This document shows positions 6,178 to 14,456 of a stretch of 64,000 nucleotides of DNA, piece by piece (within the stretch, counting starts at the first letter, position 1; every line of letters begins with the position of its first letter). The position numbers and the translations under genes were made by a program. Origin of the DNA: Pontibacter deserti (GTDB lineage Bacteria; Bacteroidota; Bacteroidia; Cytophagales; Hymenobacteraceae); contig NZ_JALPRS010000001.1 in the NCBI RefSeq assembly GCF_023630255.1, positions 992,001 to 1,056,000 on the forward strand, in the 5' to 3' direction. Under the pieces are notes generated by a model, which was not told the DNA's origin, ran no database searches, and saw only the letters and a program-made list of their open reading frames with translations.

Positions 6178-9027
6178 TTATTTTACGGAAGATGTACCTA
6201 CCGGGTTACCGTTCGCATCAAGCTCTACAATCTCGTAGTTCAGCTTCTGTAATTCTGACATTACTTTCTTTTTATCGCCTACAACTACAATGTGCATGTT
6301 ATCTACAGGCAGGTGCTTGGCAGCCAGCGCATCAATATCCTTCTTGGTTATTGTGTTTAGGATCTGCGTTTGCTTCGCCACGAAGTCTTTCTTAAGATCG
6401 TACTCAAGTATACGGCCTAAGAAACCTGCTTTCTGACCAGGAGTTTCATACTTACGCGCATCAGATTGACCAATAGAGTTCTTCATGAACTGTAGTTCAG
6501 CCTCTGTGATACCTTTGTTTTTGAAATCTGTGATCTCTTTCATGAACTCTACAACCGAAGCAGCTGTGGCATCGGCACGCACACCAGCCGAGGCCGTGAA
6601 CGGACCAGCATACTTGCTGCCACCAAAGCCAGAGCGGGCACCGTAAGTATAGCCTTTGTCTTCACGCAGGTTCAGGTTGATGCGGCTGTTAAAAGCACCA
6701 CCCAGGGCAAAGTTCATCAGGCCTGTTTTATAGTAATCGCCGGTTGCATCGTAAGGCATTGCCACATAACCGATACGTATCTCAGACTGGGCTGCATCCG
6801 GCTTATCTACAAAGTATAGTTTTGTCTTCGCAATAGCAGGTGCTTTTTTATCTGCAGGAATAACTACATTTTTCTTCTCCCATTTCTTCAGGAAGTCAAG
6901 TTTGCCAAGTATATCTTTCTCAGCAATATCACCCACCACAACCAAATTGGTAACAGAAGGAGAGAAGCTTGCTTTGTAGAACTGCTTCACATCATCCAGC
7001 GTGATGCTGTTTACTGTTTCAGCAGTACCGGATGTAGGGATAGCTTCGATGTGGCCTTCGCCGTAAAGCAGTTTGTAGTATACATCGTTAGCAATTGTTA
7101 CTGGCTGCGTAGACTGGTTAGCTATACCTTCAAGCTGCTGCTTCTTCAAACGATCGAAATCATCCTGCGCAAACTTCGGACGGAACATACGCTCTTCTAA
7201 CAGCGCAAGTGTCTTATCCAGGTTTTTCTTCAGGGACTGAACAGTTACATAGGTGTCTTCAGAACCTGAACTGATACGGATAGAGCTACCTAGTTTGTTC
7301 AGCTCGCTACTGAACTGTTCTGAAGTATAGTTTTCAGTGTCTTCGTTCAGTAACGCTGCAGTTAAAGATGCAATACCCGCTTTGCCTGGGTTAGCAGCAG
7401 AAAGTCTGTGGCCACCAGCAATTGATAACTGTAATGTTACAGTTGGTATTTCATCTGATTTAGTACCAATCACTTCCAGGCCATTCTTGAATTTGGTAGT
7501 ATAGTAATTTGGTACAGTTACAGCAGTTGCCTGACCCGCTACAGGGCGCTTGGTACGGTCAAACGTATCAACTGCTTTGGTATACTTCAGGTTACCGTAT
7601 TCCTGTGGCATTGCCACCGATTTGTTGGTGTCTACCGTATAGTTATCTGCTTTGGCAACCAGGTCTTTTTTACCTTTAGGCACTACGCTAAGCAATACCG
7701 CAGGCTTACCTTTGATGTACTGGTTGTAAACACGGATTACATCGGCTTTCGTAACACCTTGAATGCGACGAAGCTCTTCCTGAATATAGTTAGGGTTGTT
7801 ACGGAACGTTTCGTAAGCAGCCAGCTGTGATACTTTACCACTTACACTTGCAAGGCTATTAACCAGGTTTGATTCTACAGATGCTTTGTAACGCTGTAAG
7901 TCTTCGTCAGTAACACCACGCGTTTCAAACTCAGCAATAGATTTACGAAGCATATCTTCAGCAGCTGCCAGGTTGTTGTTCGGGAATGCCATTAAAGAAA
8001 TTCCAAACTCACCAGCCAGCTCAGAAGTAGAGTTAGATGCAGAGGCAGAAAGTGCTTTCTGATCTTTTACAATGTTTTTATAGAAGATTGAGTTCTTACC
8101 CTGGCCAATGATCTCAGCAAGTACATCCAGTGCAGGCTCGTCTTTGTGGCCGGCTTCAGGTGTTGGGAACGTCATACGCAGCATCGGGAAACGCACGTTA
8201 TCTTCGTAAGATACATAACGGTCTTTCTCCAGTTGCGCCATCATCGGCTTCATGTCCTCCACAGCAGGGCCGGCAGGTATAGAGCCAAAGTATTTCTCAA
8301 CAAGCTTTATAACTTCAGCAGGCTTCACATCGCCACCAACAGTTATAGTTGCATTGTTAGGGCCATACCAGCGCAGGAAGAAATTTTTAAGGTCGTTAAC
8401 ATTTACACGATTCAGGTCTTCCAGGTAACCTATAGTTGTCCAGGAATAAGGGTGACCGTACGGGTAAAGGTTTTTAGAAGTCAGTTCGTAAACTAAACCA
8501 TAAGGACGGTTATCGTAGTTCTGGCCACGCTCATTCTTAACGGTTTCGCGCTGTACTTCAAATTTCTTTTGAGTTACAGCATCCAGCAAAAAGCCCATGC
8601 GGTCAGCTTCTAACCAAAGTGCAGTCTCTAATTGATTGCTTGGTACAGTCTCAAAGTAGTTAGTTCTGTCGCGGTTGGTTGTACCGTTAAGCGTACCACC
8701 TGCATCAGATACAACTTTAAAGTGTTCTTCGTCGGCTACGTTATCAGAGCCCTGGAACATCATGTGCTCAAAAAAGTGAGCGAAACCAGATTTGCCTACT
8801 TCTTCGCGGGCAGAACCTACGTGATACGTTACATCCACGTGCACAACAGGGTCAGAGTGATCTTCGTGAACAATGAGAGTAAGCCCGTTGGCAAGTTTAT
8901 ATTTTTCGTAAGGAATAACCAGCTCGTCGCCTTTTTTGGTTACTTTCTCTACCTGTTTAGTTTGTGCATCGGCAGCGCCTACCACGCTGGCTGTAAGTAC
9001 GATGCTCAAGCCAATTTTTTGCAGCAT
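6178..9027 (-). CDS. Two-domain M16 family zinc protease
   Basis: A 949-residue protease with a signal peptide (residues 1-21, cut after ADA). The first M16 domain carries the inverted zinc motif HFFEH (residues 84-88, GFAHFFEHMMFQG) and the downstream Glu region. The second M16 domain begins near residue 520 (YYTTKFKNGLEVI). Where HxxEH would be it reads GIASLTAALLNE, so it is the non-catalytic partner domain. This active/inactive pairing in one chain is normal for PqqL-like M16 enzymes, which form a clam-shell chamber and degrade unfolded or short peptides. Location is periplasmic or secreted. No neighbour indicates a specific substrate. Confidence 0.93.
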   Translation of the reverse strand: MLQKIGLSIVLTASVVGAADAQTKQVEKVTKKGDELVIPYEKYKLANGLTLIVHEDHSDPVVHVDVTYHVGSAREEVGKSGFAHFFEHMMFQGSDNVADEEHFKVVSDAGGTLNGTTNRDRTNYFETVPSNQLETALWLEADRMGFLLDAVTQKKFEVQRETVKNERGQNYDNRPYGLVYELTSKNLYPYGHPYSWTTIGYLEDLNRVNVNDLKNFFLRWYGPNNATITVGGDVKPAEVIKLVEKYFGSIPAGPAVEDMKPMMAQLEKDRYVSYEDNVRFPMLRMTFPTPEAGHKDEPALDVLAEIIGQGKNSIFYKNIVKDQKALSASASNSTSELAGEFGISLMAFPNNNLAAAEDMLRKSIAEFETRGVTDEDLQRYKASVESNLVNSLASVSGKVSQLAAYETFRNNPNYIQEELRRIQGVTKADVIRVYNQYIKGKPAVLLSVVPKGKKDLVAKADNYTVDTNKSVAMPQEYGNLKYTKAVDTFDRTKRPVAGQATAVTVPNYYTTKFKNGLEVIGTKSDEIPTVTLQLSIAGGHRLSAANPGKAGIASLTAALLNEDTENYTSEQFSSELNKLGSSIRISSGSEDTYVTVQSLKKNLDKTLALLEERMFRPKFAQDDFDRLKKQQLEGIANQSTQPVTIANDVYYKLLYGEGHIEAIPTSGTAETVNSITLDDVKQFYKASFSPSVTNLVVVGDIAEKDILGKLDFLKKWEKKNVVIPADKKAPAIAKTKLYFVDKPDAAQSEIRIGYVAMPYDATGDYYKTGLMNFALGGAFNSRINLNLREDKGYTYGARSGFGGSKYAGPFTASAGVRADATAASVVEFMKEITDFKNKGITEAELQFMKNSIGQSDARKYETPGQKAGFLGRILEYDLKKDFVAKQTQILNTITKKDIDALAAKHLPVDNMHIVVVGDKKKVMSELQKLNYEIVELDANGNPVGTSSVK

Positions 9028-9111
9028 AAGATTTAGATTAGTTTGGTTAGTTTTGCTTTGACTAATATAAGTATAGCAGGTTTAATATCCTGTGTTAATT
9101 TATACCAACTC

Positions 9112-9516
9112 TTATTTTGTATCGACCAAAACTTGTTTGGCAAACATAACAGATACTGTCAGCGTCAGCAGCGATATGATCAGCATGGCAGTTGTCAGCA
9201 AAAAAGCCATGCCGGCTGTCTCGGTAGTTAAAGCATCGCCGCTTTCCTGCACCATATTAAGTAAGCGAATAAAGTAGGTGCCGGCACGCCACCCCAAAAG
9301 TATAGTTAATAAACCGGCCTCTCCGGCGCCAACTATAAATGCCCATCGTTTACCGCGTTTCAAAAAATGGCCTGCCGTAAGGGCTATAAATCCGCCTATA
9401 CCTCCTGTTATTAAAGCTGTGTTGGCCTGCTCGCCAGCTATGTCCACGGCTACAGCGCCACACCCTATCAGAAATGCGCCGTAAAAAGCGTACAGGTACG
9501 AGATATTTTTATGCAT
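9112..9516 (-). CDS. Hypothetical four-helix membrane protein
   Basis: An unrecognised protein of about 134 residues starting MHKNISYLYAF. Four hydrophobic segments lie at about residues 4-24, 33-51, 60-80 and 105-130, with Gly-rich faces (GGIGGFIALTAG) and no visible active-site motif. I use the ATG at 9516; a non-ATG start 30 bases upstream would add an unlikely hydrophilic tail. It stands alone between the M16 gene (same strand) and topoisomerase IB (opposite strand). Its upstream region contains a dense cluster of the AAGTATA heptamer. Confidence 0.65.
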   Translation of the reverse strand: MHKNISYLYAFYGAFLIGCGAVAVDIAGEQANTALITGGIGGFIALTAGHFLKRGKRWAFIVGAGEAGLLTILLGWRAGTYFIRLLNMVQESGDALTTETAGMAFLLTTAMLIISLLTLTVSVMFAKQVLVDTK

Positions 9517-9564
9517 ACAAGTATAGTTTAAGGTTAGTGTCTGCAAAATAGCAGGTGATTCTGA

Positions 9565-9625
9565 AAGTATAGCAAAAAGTATAGATAACTGCCGGAATAA
9601 CCTACAACTTTTAAGTATAAGTATA
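9565..9625. repeat. Cluster of four AAGTATA heptamers
   Basis: AAGTATA occurs at 9565-9571, 9577-9583, 9613-9619 and 9619-9625, all in the same orientation, in the divergent intergenic region before topoisomerase IB. This is the densest local cluster of the heptamer that recurs through the whole window. Confidence 0.8.
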
Positions 9626-9652
9626 GTATGAAGTGCAGGTAATTAACTACAG

Positions 9653-10717
9653 ATGGCAAGAAAGAACGAGATACATGAATTACATGGTGATCCGGCGAAG
9701 TCGGCGGAGGTTGCCGGGCTAAGGTATACGTCAGATGAAAAACCCGGCTATACTCGTAAGAAAGCTGGCAAAGGTTACCAGTACCTGGACACAAAAGGAG
9801 AGCGCGTAACGGATGAGAAAGTCCTCGAAAGAATAAATAAACTGGTTATTCCACCCGCCTGGACAGAAGTATGGATCAGCCCAAGTGCAAAGGGCCACCT
9901 GCAGGCTACCGGGCGAGATACTAAAGGACGCAAACAATACATTTACCACCCTGACTGGAACAAGGCCCGCAACCTGACCAAGTTCGGAAGAATGCTGTCT
10001 TTTGGAAAGGCTTTGCCGAAGCTCCGTGAACAGATCGAAAAAGACATCAATTCCAAACACCTGGACCGCAGAAAAGTAACCGCATTGGTGCTTTCTATTA
10101 TGGATAATGCCATGATCAGGATCGGTAACCGGCAATATGCCAAGTCAAACGATTCTTACGGATTAACTACGATGCGTGACCGGCATGTGAAAATTAACGG
10201 CAGCCAGGTAAAATTTACGTTTCGGGGTAAGAAAGGAGTAGAGCATGACATCGACCTGAAAGATAGACGATTGGCACAGCTGATCAAGAAATGCAAAGAT
10301 ATACCCGGCTACGATCTGTTTCAGTATTACGACGAGAATGGCGAGCGGCAGGTACTTGAATCAGGAGACGTGAACGAATACTTGCGTGAAGCCACAGCAC
10401 AGCCGTTTACTGCAAAGGATTTCAGAACCTGGGGAGGCTCCGTTAGAATGGTAAAGTGCCTCGAAAATGTACTGGAGGAGAACCCTGAGATGGAAAAAGA
10501 GAAATGCATTAAAGAAGCCGTTAAAGATGTTGCCAAAGGGTTGGGTAATACCCCAAGTGTTTGCAGCAAATATTACATTCATCCGGAAGTGGTAAACTTG
10601 TTCAGAGAAGATAAGCTGCTGAACTACCTTCGTACCCATGATGCCACAAAATCAAAAAATGAGTACCTCTCCGGCACCGAAGAATTGGTGTTAAAGATGC
10701 TTCAGAAAGCGGGTTGA
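9653..10717 (+). CDS. DNA topoisomerase IB (poxvirus/eukaryote-type)
   Basis: A 354-residue type IB topoisomerase, which relaxes supercoils of either sign through a 3'-phosphotyrosine intermediate without ATP. The N-terminal domain has VIPPAWTEVWISPSAKGHLQATGRD. The catalytic domain has NAMIRIGNRQYAKSNDSYGLTT with the first Arg, then KDFRTWGGSVRM with the second Arg region. SKYYIHP follows, with the nucleophile at about Tyr308. The length fits bacterial TopIB. This enzyme is present in only part of the bacteria and adds to the topoisomerase IV encoded at 21333-25941. It is a single gene preceded by a heptamer-rich intergenic region. The start ATG at 9653 is clear. Confidence 0.93.
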   Translation: MARKNEIHELHGDPAKSAEVAGLRYTSDEKPGYTRKKAGKGYQYLDTKGERVTDEKVLERINKLVIPPAWTEVWISPSAKGHLQATGRDTKGRKQYIYHPDWNKARNLTKFGRMLSFGKALPKLREQIEKDINSKHLDRRKVTALVLSIMDNAMIRIGNRQYAKSNDSYGLTTMRDRHVKINGSQVKFTFRGKKGVEHDIDLKDRRLAQLIKKCKDIPGYDLFQYYDENGERQVLESGDVNEYLREATAQPFTAKDFRTWGGSVRMVKCLENVLEENPEMEKEKCIKEAVKDVAKGLGNTPSVCSKYYIHPEVVNLFREDKLLNYLRTHDATKSKNEYLSGTEELVLKMLQKAG

Positions 10718-10794
10718 GAATTACAAATTACTTTAAGCAACTATAGTTTGAGTGGAATAACTCGTTATTTAGAACTCTAGACTCAGAACTCTTA

Positions 10795-12375
10795 TTAGTT
10801 TCCTTCGCGGTCGTAGGCGTGTACTCTTACATCGCGGGTAGTGCGGTTCCTGGCTTCTGTGCCCAGGTTCAGGATGGTGCCTCGTTCTGTGTCGTATACT
10901 TCTGTCATTTTGCGTCTGCCTGCTACATCAGAATTGTCAGTTATGGCATCTTCGCCTAAACCTCCATAAATCTTCACAGGTATACTTTTCTTTACAGTAC
11001 CTTCTACAACAAATGTATCATCGGCAGCCAGACCATGAAGTATAAGTAACTCGGTTTCGGAAGTATAAAAGTTGCGATGATAGATTTGATAAGCAGGGGC
11101 TTGAGGGGAAGCAGGTCTTGTAACAGTAACTTCTACTCTTTTATCGTCTAGTCTGTTGATTTTGAATTCCTCCTGCATATCAGAGCCAGCTATAGTTACT
11201 TCTTCTGCCAGCAGCTTATACATTTCTTCAGCGGCATCCGGTAACAAATCTCTCCGGCTTTTCAGTTTATCAGTTATCTCTTTGCCAACAAGTTTATAAA
11301 CCGGAGGTGGCAATTGTAGCACAGCACGTTCAATCACCTCATCTGATAAAGCGGTTTGCATTTGTTTAGCTATCTGCTTCCAGTCAGCGGCAGTAAGTTC
11401 ATTGAGTAAGCGCTCATCTATAAACCTGGCATTTATCATCAGTGCTTTTACATCGGAAAACTCATTGTTAAAAGTTTGTAGTTTGCGTGCCATAAATCGG
11501 CTGGTGGCTATAAACGGAACTACCCCGTCATCCATTTTCAGGAACACCTGATCGCGATCTTTCGGAATCGGCTCAAAGTACGTTTCGGTTCCTTGTTTAA
11601 CTATAGCCCAATCCCACTGACCTTTATGGCGGTCCCAGTCTCCTAAAAAAACATCGAGCAACCGGGCCCGAGCGAAAGCTTTTTGGTTAAAATGGTGAGT
11701 GTTGGTGTTGTATCTTAAATTTAAAGCATCATCTGAGCTGTTAAAATCTAGGACATTAGCCATGGTTGGTTTTCTGTCTGCTGTAGATTTATACTTTTCT
11801 TCAAGTATAAAAACTTTGCCTTGTGCCAGCTTGCTGTATTCCCCTAAACTGGTATCGGTTTTAGCTACATAGTATAAAGTCGGATTGGTATGATAAACAC
11901 CAACAGCCTCAGCAAGTATAGGGACAACCAGCGCGCCATACGGATTGGATGCCGAGGTCTGGTCGCGGAGCACATTGGTAACAAATGTTGGCTTCCAAAA
12001 GTCATACAGCACATGTACCGGATCTTTATCAAGGGATCTTAAGGCATACCGCCTGCCAAGAGAATCTTCGAGCTCAAAACTGGTGGTCTGGAAGCCGCCA
12101 CCTTTCTCTGTTAAGTATAAGCCGCCGTTTAGTTGCTGCATGTTAAACACGGGCACCTTTACAGGCTCTGCCCATACCTGCCGATAATGGTCTCCCCAGA
12201 ATAAGCGGTGCAACCAGCCGGAAGTATAATGCCTGCCGGCTGTTACCCATACGCTATCAGCTGGGGCAGCTTTTTTAATATGTGCATCTTCCTGGAAAAA
12301 GTCTTCATCGGCACAACTGCTCAGCGTTGTGCCGAGCAGGAGCAGGAGTGCCAAGTGCCTTAACCGGAAGTGCAT
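10795..12375 (-). CDS. Lipoprotein with kinase-like motifs, function unknown
   Basis: A 526-residue lipoprotein (signal ending TLSSC, lipidated at Cys21), so probably periplasmic or at the outer membrane. I do not recognise a named family with certainty. A Gly-rich turn (KGGGFQTTSFEL, about 91-102) is followed by YALRSLDKDP (110-119), as in the nucleotide loop and strand-3 basic residue of kinase folds. LLDVFLGDWDRHKGQWDW (239-256) and FEPIPKDRDQVF (267-278) resemble the catalytic-loop and metal-binding Asp motifs of atypical kinases of the FAM20/PI-kinase sort. The C-terminal 60 residues have a YGGLGEDAITD turn. Related Bacteroidota proteins, as I recall them, continue into an outer-membrane barrel; this one stops before it. 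It follows pgi by 7 bases, so the two are co-transcribed. Confidence 0.6.
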   Translation of the reverse strand: MHFRLRHLALLLLLGTTLSSCADEDFFQEDAHIKKAAPADSVWVTAGRHYTSGWLHRLFWGDHYRQVWAEPVKVPVFNMQQLNGGLYLTEKGGGFQTTSFELEDSLGRRYALRSLDKDPVHVLYDFWKPTFVTNVLRDQTSASNPYGALVVPILAEAVGVYHTNPTLYYVAKTDTSLGEYSKLAQGKVFILEEKYKSTADRKPTMANVLDFNSSDDALNLRYNTNTHHFNQKAFARARLLDVFLGDWDRHKGQWDWAIVKQGTETYFEPIPKDRDQVFLKMDDGVVPFIATSRFMARKLQTFNNEFSDVKALMINARFIDERLLNELTAADWKQIAKQMQTALSDEVIERAVLQLPPPVYKLVGKEITDKLKSRRDLLPDAAEEMYKLLAEEVTIAGSDMQEEFKINRLDDKRVEVTVTRPASPQAPAYQIYHRNFYTSETELLILHGLAADDTFVVEGTVKKSIPVKIYGGLGEDAITDNSDVAGRRKMTEVYDTERGTILNLGTEARNRTTRDVRVHAYDREGN

Positions 12376-12382
12376 TTACAGC

Positions 12383-14032
12383 TTAATTGAGATGCCCTTT
12401 GTAGTAATTTATCAGGTTTGCCGTGGAAGAATCATGGTCTGCTGTTTTGTTGCTAAGCAATTCCTTTTCTATACTTGTGGCTAGCTGCTTGCCAAGTTCC
12501 ACTCCCCACTGATCGAAACTATAAATGTTCCAGATTACCCCTTGTACAAAGGTTTTATGCTCGTACATTGCCAGTAAGCTACCCAGGTTGTAAGGCGTAA
12601 GCTGGCGAAGCATAATAGAAGTAGTTGGTTTATTGCCTTCAAAAAGTTTGTGTGGCAGCAACGTTTTCAGTTCATCGGCAGCCATGTTTTTCTGTTCCAG
12701 TTCCTGGCGTACTTCCTCCTGATTTTTACCGCGCATAAGTGCTTCTGTCTGGGCAAAGTAGTTAGAAAGTAAGAGCGGCTGGTGTTCCCCGATAGGGTTA
12801 TTGCTCACGGCAGCTGCTATAAAGTCGCAAGGTATAAGTATAGTGCCCTGGTGGATGAGCTGGAAGAAAGAATGCTGACTGTTGGTGCCTGCCGCTCCCC
12901 ATATTACCGGCTGCGTCTGGTATGTTACAGGATTGCCGTTGCGGTCTGTACTTTTGCCGTTGCTTTCCATCAGCAGCTGCTGCAGGAACTCCGGCAGCAG
13001 GCGCATGTACTGGTCATACGGAAGTATAGCATGTGACTGGCAGTTAAAGAAATTGGCATACCAGATACTAAGCAGTGCCATCAGCACAGGTACATTTTGT
13101 TTTAAAGGCGCCTCCCGGAAATGCTTATCCATTGCTTCGGCCCCGCGCAGCAGTTCTTCAAACCTGTTATACCCCAAAGCACATGCAATAGATAAACCAA
13201 TGGCTGACCACAGCGAGAAACGACCGCCTACCCAATCCCAGAAGCGAAAGATATTTTCAGGGGCAATTCCAAATTTCTCAACTTCAGCAGTGTTGGTAGA
13301 TAAAGCCACAAAGTGCTTACTTACATGTGCCTGCTCTTTGGCATGCTCCAGGAACCAGTTGCGGGCAGTATGGGCGTTGGTAATAGTCTCTTTGGTAGTG
13401 AACGTCTTAGAAGCGATTATGAACAGGGTAGTTTCCGGATCCAGTTTTTTCAGCACCTCTGCAGCATCAGTACCATCTACGTTCGATATGAAGTGCACTT
13501 CCAGGTTTGGGTGCTGGTAGCTTTTAAGCGCTTCGCAAACCATTTGCGGGCCCAGGTGAGAGCCGCCTATACCTATATTTACTATATGGCGGAAAGATTT
13601 ACCAGTATAACCAGTTAGCGTACCGTTATGGATGCTGTCGCAGAAAACCTGCATTTGCTGCTGCACGGCACGCACTTCTTTCAATATATCTTCCCCGTCT
13701 ACCTGTAACTCCCTATCAGTAAAGTTTCGCAGTGCAGTGTGCAGTACAGCACGATCTTCTGTCACATTTATCTTCTCACCCCTGAACATACTTTCTATGG
13801 CAGCGGGGACTTCCATTTCTTCGGCCAGTTTTACCAGCAGATCAATTGTTTCTTCTGTGATGCGGTTCTTCGAAAGGTCAAACAAAAACTCTTCGAACTG
13901 AAGCGAAAGTTTTTCAAACCGTTGTGGATCTGAAGCAAACAGACTACGCAGGTGCTGGGGCTGCAAATCAGTATAGTGTGCCTGCAGTTGCTGCCAGGCC
14001 TCTGTTGATGTGGGCGAGTAATTTTTTAGCAT
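12383..14032 (-). CDS. pgi: Glucose-6-phosphate isomerase
   Basis: This enzyme interconverts glucose 6-phosphate and fructose 6-phosphate in glycolysis and gluconeogenesis, in the cytoplasm. At about 549 residues it is the long PGI type. Signatures in order: [13 protein letters not shown] (phosphate-binding SIS domain), [25 protein letters not shown], then [22 protein letters not shown] with the catalytic His, and near the end [13 protein letters not shown] with the catalytic Lys. I chose the ATG at 14032 ([16 protein letters not shown]) because a start 39 bases further up would add a non-conserved tail. It is the first gene of a two-gene minus-strand unit with the kinase-like lipoprotein. 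Confidence 0.96.
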   Translation of the reverse strand: MLKNYSPTSTEAWQQLQAHYTDLQPQHLRSLFASDPQRFEKLSLQFEEFLFDLSKNRITEETIDLLVKLAEEMEVPAAIESMFRGEKINVTEDRAVLHTALRNFTDRELQVDGEDILKEVRAVQQQMQVFCDSIHNGTLTGYTGKSFRHIVNIGIGGSHLGPQMVCEALKSYQHPNLEVHFISNVDGTDAAEVLKKLDPETTLFIIASKTFTTKETITNAHTARNWFLEHAKEQAHVSKHFVALSTNTAEVEKFGIAPENIFRFWDWVGGRFSLWSAIGLSIACALGYNRFEELLRGAEAMDKHFREAPLKQNVPVLMALLSIWYANFFNCQSHAILPYDQYMRLLPEFLQQLLMESNGKSTDRNGNPVTYQTQPVIWGAAGTNSQHSFFQLIHQGTILIPCDFIAAAVSNNPIGEHQPLLLSNYFAQTEALMRGKNQEEVRQELEQKNMAADELKTLLPHKLFEGNKPTTSIMLRQLTPYNLGSLLAMYEHKTFVQGVIWNIYSFDQWGVELGKQLATSIEKELLSNKTADHDSSTANLINYYKGHLN

Positions 14033-14226
14033 ATGTGCCTTTGTATAGGTATGGTTGCTGTCTGCGCTCAACTACTCTTTTTTACAACTATAGGTTGCGG
14101 CAGTCAGGGCATGATTATGTTATGAATCAGGCTTAAGGTTTACCCTTAGAGCTAACTACCGTATGTATAAATGAGTTAATGAGCCAGGTGAGATGCCTGT
14201 CAATTGTTCTATAAATTTAAATTAGC

Positions 14227-14412
14227 ATGAAAGACCCTAATAAAAGCAGTCAGCAGGACAAAGATAGAAAAAAGCCTATACTACGCGAAGATGATGGGAA
14301 ACGATTACCGCCCCAGCCTAGTGCGTACGGAGTAGGAAGCGCCCATCGTAATGCAAGACCGGAACAGGAGCCGGATATGCCGCCGCATGAAAGAACAGAA
14401 GGTATTCCTTAA
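14227..14412 (+). CDS. Small hydrophilic hypothetical protein
   Basis: A 61-residue, highly charged and Pro-rich protein beginning MKDPNKSSQQDKDRKKP. It has no hydrophobic core and is probably disordered. No family is recognised. The ATG follows an A/T-rich leader, and the frame ends 44 bases before the P-type ATPase start on the same strand, so it may be a short leader gene of that transcript. Small disordered proteins like this occur in Bacteroidota, but this one could also be a chance frame. Confidence 0.45.
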   Translation: MKDPNKSSQQDKDRKKPILREDDGKRLPPQPSAYGVGSAHRNARPEQEPDMPPHERTEGIP

Positions 14413-14456
14413 TCTATATACTTGAAAAACAGCTTTCCTGAGTATAAGCCTGCACT

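Noticed and set aside
12882-13520. Plus-strand open frame of 212 codons opposite pgi
   Set aside because: Antisense to conserved PGI motifs; the Ser/Cys-rich product resembles nothing known.
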